Origin: Criibacterium bergeronii
GTDB lineage: Bacteria; Bacillota; Clostridia; Peptostreptococcales; Filifactoraceae
Direction of reading: 5' to 3'
Assembly: GCF_001693775.2 (NCBI RefSeq)
Contig: NZ_MBEW02000009.1
Coordinates: 1 to 64,000, forward strand
Length of the DNA stretch: 64,000 nt
Shown here: positions 59,709 through 64,000 of the stretch, one piece after another
How the letters are laid out: each line of letters begins with the position of its first letter
Position numbering within the stretch: position 1 is the stretch's first letter
Position numbers and translations under genes: made by a program
The notes under the pieces: model-generated
The model's database searches: none
Seen by the model: only the letters and a program-made list of their open reading frames with translations
What the model was told of the DNA's origin: nothing

Positions 59709-59827
59709 TTTAACAGACACTGTCTGGCAAATCATAGACAAGAAAATATTAAGTAAAAAAGAAGTGGAATTAATCTAATTCTTTTTTACCTTTTGATCAG
59801 AGTATTTAAAACTAAAAAATTGTATGT

Positions 59828-59851
59828 CAATTGTTCAGCCTAAGTAGATAA
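59828..59851 (+). repeat. Left copy of a 24-bp duplicated gene fragment
   Basis: CAATTGTTCAGCCTA followed by AGTAGATAA matches 61212-61235 in about 22 of 24 positions. The right copy is part of the gene remnant at 61118-61488; the left copy stands alone before the FRG gene. Confidence 0.6.
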
Positions 59852-59880
59852 TAAAAAAGTGTAAACAATAAGGAGGTAGT

Positions 59881-61062
59881 ATGGAAGTATTAAGAGCTCG
59901 CAGTTTATATGACTATATTAAAATTCTTAAAGAAAAAAATTTATTGGATGCATATTTTAGGGGAGAATCTAGGAAATATAAAAATATTGCAGCATCGTGT
60001 TATAGAGATAATTTTAATGACTCAGATAAATCTATAATTGATGAGATGATAGATGAATATTTCTATGAGGTTAGTGCACAATTAAGTGATATTGAAAAGT
60101 CAAATTTTATATCTTATTCACAACACCATGGATTGCCTACAAATTTAATAGATATTACAAGTTCAGCTTTAGTAGCTTTATACTTTTCATGTTGTGATAA
60201 CTTTGAATACACAGGATATATTCATATATTTAAGAAAAGTAATTTTATAAAATTTAGTGATGAAATTTCGGGAAGAAAAATACAATACTTTTATAATGAT
60301 TTAATCGAAAAAAATGAAATAAGAGTTTTGTTTTATAATAAATTATTAGAATTCTATAAGTATAATAGAAAAGGATTCATAATTTCATTATCTAATAATT
60401 TAAATATGATCAAAGTTTTATTAAAAAAAAGTAAACGCAATGTATATACGTCTGAAATAATAAAATCTGTAGATTGGTATGATAAGGGGATTAAAGAGGG
60501 ATACATTATGGATAGACCAAATGAATTAAACCAAAGGCTACTTCAAGTATTTCTTAATGATAAAAATGAAGAGATGAATATGTGGAGGGATATTTTTTTT
60601 CAATTATCAAAATTAACAAATTATTCATTTGAACTGAAAGTACAGAAATTAGAAGATTATGTAATAATATATCTAACAACTTTTATATATTTGTTAATTC
60701 AAAAGTATAGTAATAATATTTATGAAGTACCTGATTTTCCAATGATATTATATTATCCTAATATTAATTTTGATAGAATGACATTACAATCTGGTAGATT
60801 TATTTATCAAAATATTTTATATTCACCACTTAATATTTTGAATAGACAAGAAAAGAGAGACTATATACAGAAAATAGTTCCTGATATTTCCATAGAAATT
60901 GAAAATAAAATAGAAATTGTAAAAGATTTAGATTTATTGGGCATAAATAGAAAAAAATTATTTAACGATCCTGATAACATAGCAAAATATGTGTATAAAA
61001 AGAGTGAAGTAAGAAAATCAAAATTTGAATTACTAGAAGGTTTTTATATAGAAGAGGTATAA
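59881..61062 (+). CDS. FRG-domain protein
   Basis: 393 aa, ATG after AGGAGGT. The FRG domain covers about residues 5-120: DAYFRGESRKYKNIAASCYR, then SYSQHHGLPTNLIDITSSAL and VALYFSCCDN. The rest is a long Ile/Asn/Lys-rich helical part with no motif I recognise. FRG domains are frequent in phage-defence neighbourhoods, but their biochemical role is unclear. It lies after AbiE and is bracketed by copies of a 24-bp fragment (59828 and 61212), suggesting it was inserted into another gene. The very low GC content fits transfer. Confidence 0.82.
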   Translation: MEVLRARSLYDYIKILKEKNLLDAYFRGESRKYKNIAASCYRDNFNDSDKSIIDEMIDEYFYEVSAQLSDIEKSNFISYSQHHGLPTNLIDITSSALVALYFSCCDNFEYTGYIHIFKKSNFIKFSDEISGRKIQYFYNDLIEKNEIRVLFYNKLLEFYKYNRKGFIISLSNNLNMIKVLLKKSKRNVYTSEIIKSVDWYDKGIKEGYIMDRPNELNQRLLQVFLNDKNEEMNMWRDIFFQLSKLTNYSFELKVQKLEDYVIIYLTTFIYLLIQKYSNNIYEVPDFPMILYYPNINFDRMTLQSGRFIYQNILYSPLNILNRQEKRDYIQKIVPDISIEIENKIEIVKDLDLLGINRKKLFNDPDNIAKYVYKKSEVRKSKFELLEGFYIEEV

Positions 61063-61117
61063 GAAATTATCCTTTTATATAAATTCTACATTAAACAAAG
61101 AAGATATTTAAAATTGA

Positions 61118-61488
61118 ATCAATGTTGGAGTCAAATACGATACTATAGAAAACTTTAAAGTAAGTAATTTTCAATTATTTATAAAGATGACGATAGAAAT
61201 AAAGCTTATACCAATTGTTCAGCCTATGGAGATAAGACAAAAGATTTAGAGAATCTTAAACAAGGCGATTTTGTTAAAATATTTGGTCAAGTAAAAACAA
61301 GTATTGATAACAACGGGAAGGAACACAAAAATGTTCGTATTTTGTCTTCTAAGCTCTTAAAAGCAAAAGAACAAGTAAAGAGTCAAGATAAAGATAAAAA
61401 GTCTATATTAGGGCAAATAAAAAGCTTTAAGACAGATGACAAAGCAAAGCCAAACAAGAAAGACTATAGCAAAGGTGCAGAAAGATAA
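61118..61488 (+). pseudogene. Remnant of an OB-fold-like mobilisation/ssDNA-binding gene
   Basis: Reading INVGVKYDTIENFKVSNF, then after a one-base shift near 61170 FSIIYKDDDRNKAYTNCSAY, GDKTKDLENLKQGDFVKIFG, QVKTSIDNNGKEHKNVRIL and a lysine-rich end KPNKKDYSKGAER. The beta-rich middle resembles an OB-fold of single-strand binding type, and the tail recalls the end of the PcfB gene product. No start codon is present and a T is missing in AATTTTCA, so it is broken. The FRG gene's insertion may have removed its 5' part. Confidence 0.6.
61212..61235 (+). repeat. Right copy of the 24-bp duplicated gene fragment
   Basis: CAATTGTTCAGCCTA followed by TGGAGATAA, inside the gene remnant (TNCSAYGDK codons). 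Together with 59828-59851 it brackets the FRG gene as a direct repeat. Confidence 0.6.
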
Positions 61489-61666
61489 ATATTGGCAGTC
61501 TTCGGACTGCCTTTATTTTTTTGCTCATTTAAAGTGATATATCAAGCGATAGAAAATAACCTATAGTTAATGTTATAATAAATTTGTATGTAATAACAAA
61601 CATAAGTATTTTTTTAATGTATATATGTACGAGATTAGCTATCGAAAAAATAATCTTGGAGGTTAT

Positions 61667-61873
61667 ATGGAATTAAGTTATAAAAGGTTATTTAAAAAAC
61701 TTATTGATTTAGATATGCAACATAATGAGCTTATGGAAAAAGCAAATGTAAGTAGGAGTACATTTTATAAATTAAAGAATGGTGAGAATGTAACTACCGA
61801 TATTTTGCTCAGAATTTGTGATGCATTGGATTGCGACATATCAGAAATTATGGAGTGTATTAAAAATGATTGA
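61667..61873 (+). CDS. Small XRE-type regulator before methyltransferases
   Basis: 68 aa from ATG 61667 (MELSYKRLFKKLIDLDMQHN), with TTGGAGG upstream. Helix-turn-helix: HNELMEKANVSRSTFYKLKN and LLRICDALDCDISEIMECIK. Its end overlaps the methyltransferase start by eight bases, as with controller proteins of restriction-modification systems. It is the third member of this small family in the window. Confidence 0.87.
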   Translation: MELSYKRLFKKLIDLDMQHNELMEKANVSRSTFYKLKNGENVTTDILLRICDALDCDISEIMECIKND

Positions 61874-62590
61874 AATAATAAATGGAGAATGCATAGAAGA
61901 ATTGAGGAAGTTAGACTCATCTACGGTTGATTTAATTATTACAGATCCTCCATATAATATTGCGAATTTTATGAACGGGAGAGATACAAATCTACAAAAA
62001 ATGCGTTCTAATTTTTTTGGTGCTGCTGGTTGAGATGATTTAGATTTTAATGATTGGAAAGACCATATGAGATTGTTTTTAAAGAATCAAGTAGGATACT
62101 TAAGAATGGTGCTTCCATGATAGTTTTTATGTCAATATTAAGGGTTGAAACTCTTGTTGAAATAGCAAATGAATTTGGTTTTTATTATAAAACCACTGGA
62201 ATTTGGCACAAAACAAATCCAATGCCTAGAAATATGAATTTACATTTTGTTAATTCAAATGAGTGCTGGATATATTTTACTTATAAAACAAAAACAGGAA
62301 CATTCAATAATAAAGGTAAATTGGTTCTAGACTATATTGAAACATCTGTCACGACTGCTAGGGAAAAGAAATTAGGTAAACATCCAACACAAAAGCAAAT
62401 TATATTATTCGAACATTTTATAAGATTGCTTTCAAATGAGGGCGATTTAGTAGTAGATCCATTTCTAGGAAGCGGTTCTTCTGCAATTGCAAGCTATAGA
62501 TTAAATAGAAATTTTATCGGTGTTGAATTAGAAGAAAAATATGCTAAATTAGCGAATATGAGGGGAGAAGATGAAAAGACAAGTTATTGA
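61866..62590 (+). pseudogene. Beta-class DNA methyltransferase (N6A/N4C), doubly broken
   Basis: ATG 61866: MIEIINGECIEELRKLDSST, motif IV LIITDPPYNIANFM, then SNFFGAAG and TGA at 62031-62033 where the family has Trp (GAAG-W-DDL). The frame continues to DWKDHMRLF, then a missing T in the T5 run at 62076-62080 shifts it to FKESSRILKNGASMIVFMS. The end has the SAM motif VVDPFLGSGSSAIASYRL (about 62450-62505). The motif order (IV before I) is beta class. Two lesions make it inactive unless the sequence is wrong. It probably belonged to a restriction-modification system controlled by the 61667 product. Confidence 0.8.
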
Positions 62591-63004
62591 TTTGTTTTCT
62601 GGAGTTGGTGGACTATCTAAAGGATTTTTCGACTCAGGATTTGAAATTGTTTTAGCAAATGAAGTTGACTATTCTATAGCTAATTCTTATAAAAAAATCA
62701 TCCTAAAGTGAAAATGATTAATGAAGATATTTCAAAATTAGATATTGATGATGTTTTTAATGAGTATAAAAATATAGACGTAATTGTTGGGGGACCACCT
62801 TGTCAAGGATTTTCTCAAAAAGGGAAAAGAAAAATAATGGATGATCCACGTAATTATTTATTTAAATATTTTTTTGAGGTAGTTAGTGTTGTTAGACCGA
62901 AGTATTTTGTGCTAGAAAATGTACCCAACATATTAACTGCAAATAACGGACATTTTAAAGACGAAATTTATAGCTTATGTTCCAGTAATGGTTACACGTT
63001 ATGA
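62571..63004 (+). pseudogene. C5-cytosine DNA methyltransferase, frameshifted and truncated
   Basis: ATG 62571 overlaps the previous gene and has GGGGAGAAG upstream: MKRQVIDLFSGVGGLSKGFF (SAM motif I), DSGFEIVLANEVD. One A missing in the A7 run at 62691-62697 shifts the frame (SYKKNHPKVKMIN). Motif IV VGGPPCQGFSQKG with the catalytic Cys and motif VI YFVLENVPN follow. After about 145 residues the sequence passes into a serine recombinase tail near 62991, losing motifs VIII-X and the recognition domain. Not functional. Confidence 0.85.
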
Positions 63005-63098
63005 TGATACCCTAGTAAGGAAGATTATCCAGAATGTTAGTGTTTATGATGACCACTTTGTAATATGCTTTAAATCTGGAATTGAAATGGAAGTATGA
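62991..63098 (+). pseudogene. C-terminal tail of another large serine recombinase
   Basis: In a different frame from the methyltransferase: VTRYDDTLVRKIIQNVSVYD, DHFVICFKSGIEMEV and TGA. This is the standard C-terminal end of TnpX-like large serine recombinases and is like the remnant at 12091 (YDEELVRKLIDKVVVYD). The fusion to a truncated methyltransferase shows a deletion or recombination joint at about 62990. Confidence 0.82.
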
Positions 63099-63115
63099 TT
63101 TAATACTAATATAAA

Positions 63116-63155
63116 CCGTCAATTAAGAGTTAGGTTCTCTTGATTGGCGGTTTTT
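63116..63155 (+). terminator. Strong rho-independent terminator
   Basis: CCGTCAATTAAGAG (63116-63129) pairs with CTCTTGATTGGCGG (63137-63150), seven-base loop, followed by TTTTT. It follows the recombinase tail directly, as expected for that gene's own end. Confidence 0.85.
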
Positions 63156-63234
63156 GCATTGACTTTTACATGATTTATACATGTGATATTATCAAAAATG
63201 TTGTTTATAAGGTTATTGATAAGGAGTTGACCAC

Positions 63235-63398
63235 ATGAGTGATGTAATAAGCTGTTAGATGAAGCTATTAAAGAAACCGAAAACTTGTACGAAGGAGAAG
63301 TCTTTATTTTTAAGGATTTGTTTAAAGGATATGTATGGAACAGGATACCGAGAAAGGACTGTACTAATGTCTTAGTAGATGTTTTTGAGATATTTTAA
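63235..63398 (+). pseudogene. DUF1413-like small protein, frameshifted
   Basis: ATG 63235 with AAGGAG upstream reads MSDVISC and stops; one base missing near 63247 would give NKLLDEAIKETENLYEGEVF, IFKDLFKGYVWNRIPRKDCT and NVLVDVFEIF. The sequence KDLFKG-x-x-W-NRIP matches DUF1413 proteins, small partners found on Firmicutes mobile elements. The lesion is one base, so decay or sequence error are both possible. Confidence 0.6.
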
Positions 63399-63439
63399 AT
63401 AATATAAAAAAAACACTTGAATAAATTCTCATATAACTA

Positions 63440-63506
63440 TTGACACAAGAGAAAAACAATAATATAATAAATATACAACGTATGAATGATTGTCCAAGTA
63501 TTCATA
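63440..63506 (+). promoter_or_regulatory. Promoter and operator of the ArsR-family gene
   Basis: -35 TTGACA (63440-63445), 17 bp, -10 TATAAT (63463-63468). The inverted repeat TATGAAT (63481-63487) and ATTCATA (63500-63506) lies at and after the start point, the usual site of autorepression by CadC/SmtB proteins. Confidence 0.8.
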
Positions 63507-63533
63507 TGAAATGATTTAAAAGGAGGTGATAAT

Positions 63534-63902
63534 ATGACTAAAAAATTTAATTCAATTGAAAGATGTGACTGCAATGTAATTCATAAGGATATTGTAAATC
63601 AAGTTAGAGATAAAATGCCTCAAGAAGAAAGCCTTTATGATCTAGCAGAATTATTTAAAGTATTTGGAGATTCAACACGAATCAGGATATTATGGGCTTT
63701 ACATGAAGCTGAAATGTGTGTTTGTGATATCGCTGTATTACTTAACATGACACAATCAGCAATTTCCCATCAGCTGAGAGTCTTAAAACAAGCTAATTTA
63801 GTGAAAAACAGAAAAGAAGGCAAAGTAGTATATTATTCATTAGTTGATGACCATGTAAGAGAAATATTTGACCAAGGTCTAATTCATATCAACGAGAAGT
63901 AG
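63534..63902 (+). CDS. ArsR/SmtB-family metal-responsive repressor, CadC-like
   Basis: 122 aa, ATG after AGGAGGTG. The winged helix: LAELFKVFGDSTRIRILWAL, CDIAVLLNMTQSAISHQLRV and the wing VKNRKEGKVVYYSLVDDHV. The metal residues are those of CadC-like sensors: N-terminal RCDCNVIH, the alpha3 pair in EMCVCDI and the C-terminal D-x-H...H (DDHVREIFDQGLIH). It would release DNA on binding Cd, Pb or Zn. A P-type ATPase gene probably follows outside the window. The bases after 63902 show no gene. Confidence 0.93.
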   Translation: MTKKFNSIERCDCNVIHKDIVNQVRDKMPQEESLYDLAELFKVFGDSTRIRILWALHEAEMCVCDIAVLLNMTQSAISHQLRVLKQANLVKNRKEGKVVYYSLVDDHVREIFDQGLIHINEK

Positions 63903-64000
63903 TAATGCGGTAGAATAGAATATTTTTTGAAGATATTTGGGCATATATTTAAGTCTTCATTTCAAATGAGCAATGCTTCAAGAAAATTTGAAAAAGACTT

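Noticed and set aside
15743-62590. TGA at expected Trp positions in the sigma gene (16082) and the methyltransferase (62031), and TGA in DUF2800 (44368): possible TGA-to-Trp recoding
   Set aside because: TGA serves as the natural stop for intact genes here, for example hsdM, hsdR and the 27057 gene, and TGG is used for Trp throughout. The lesions are better explained as nonsense mutations in decaying mobile genes.
1-64000. tRNA and rRNA genes
   Set aside because: No cloverleaf with a conserved GGTTCGAATCC-like arm and no rRNA core sequence was recognised on either strand by reading.

Overview
The window looks like the accessory genome of a low-GC Gram-positive anaerobe of the class Clostridia. 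Shine-Dalgarno sites are strong GGAGG type and most genes are AT-rich. The gene families are those of Firmicutes conjugative and mobilisable elements: a MobA/MobL relaxase, PcfB/DUF3801, DUF3847, large serine recombinases, a Tn916-type sigma factor and a TetR/ABC/ECF/MATE resistance cluster. I see no rRNA, tRNA or housekeeping operon. The genus cannot be fixed from this sequence; an anaerobic coccus or related human-associated clostridium is a guess.

Layout, mostly minus strand up to 42.7 kb. 1-3.3 kb: a nonsense-mutated DUF4268 gene and a two-gene cassette (membrane coiled-coil protein plus short serine recombinase) lying between two diverged ~220-bp direct repeats. 3.3-6.5 kb: a large SF1 helicase and a 3' fragment of a RumA-like methyltransferase. 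6.6-12 kb: five exported or unclassified proteins under an AgrC/AgrA-like GHKL kinase and LytTR regulator. 12-13.8 kb: an IS3-family element abutting a serine recombinase remnant. 14-16.2 kb: a DUF6076 operon and a TGA-interrupted sigma factor gene. 16.5-25 kb: TetR-controlled two-ABC, ECF and MATE transporter operon. 25.2-26.7 kb: a second single-gene cassette between direct repeats of the same architecture as the first pair. 26.8-42.9 kb, with a higher GC content: a defence island with zinc-ribbon proteins, a GmrSD-like DUF262/DUF1524 protein, a type I restriction system whose hsdS can be rearranged by an embedded tyrosine recombinase, and an ABC-three-component (DUF2326) module.

The plus-strand half begins with a GC-rich phage or conjugative-element block (43.0-45.55 kb: small sigma-like protein, DUF2800 pseudogene, truncated DUF2815) that stops abruptly at about 45.55 kb. 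AT-rich mobilisable-element DNA follows. It holds HTH regulators, a secreted cysteine protease module between duplicated DUF3847 genes, an oriT-like region and MobA/MobL relaxase, PcfB, a DUF1016 nuclease, a replisome organiser, a large serine recombinase, AbiE toxin-antitoxin, an FRG-domain gene, a decayed HTH/methyltransferase pair and an ArsR/CadC-like metal sensor.

The main results of the hunt are: (i) four repeat modules of one architecture with cassette-specific iterons, bracketing two gene cassettes; (ii) an invertible hsdS locus with four copies of a 14-bp site; (iii) two candidate secreted-protein systems with unknown function; (iv) two arrays of 23-bp palindromic units; and (v) a candidate small RNA next to tetR. 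Several genes on the right carry single-base deletions in homopolymer runs, which may be real decay or assembly error.
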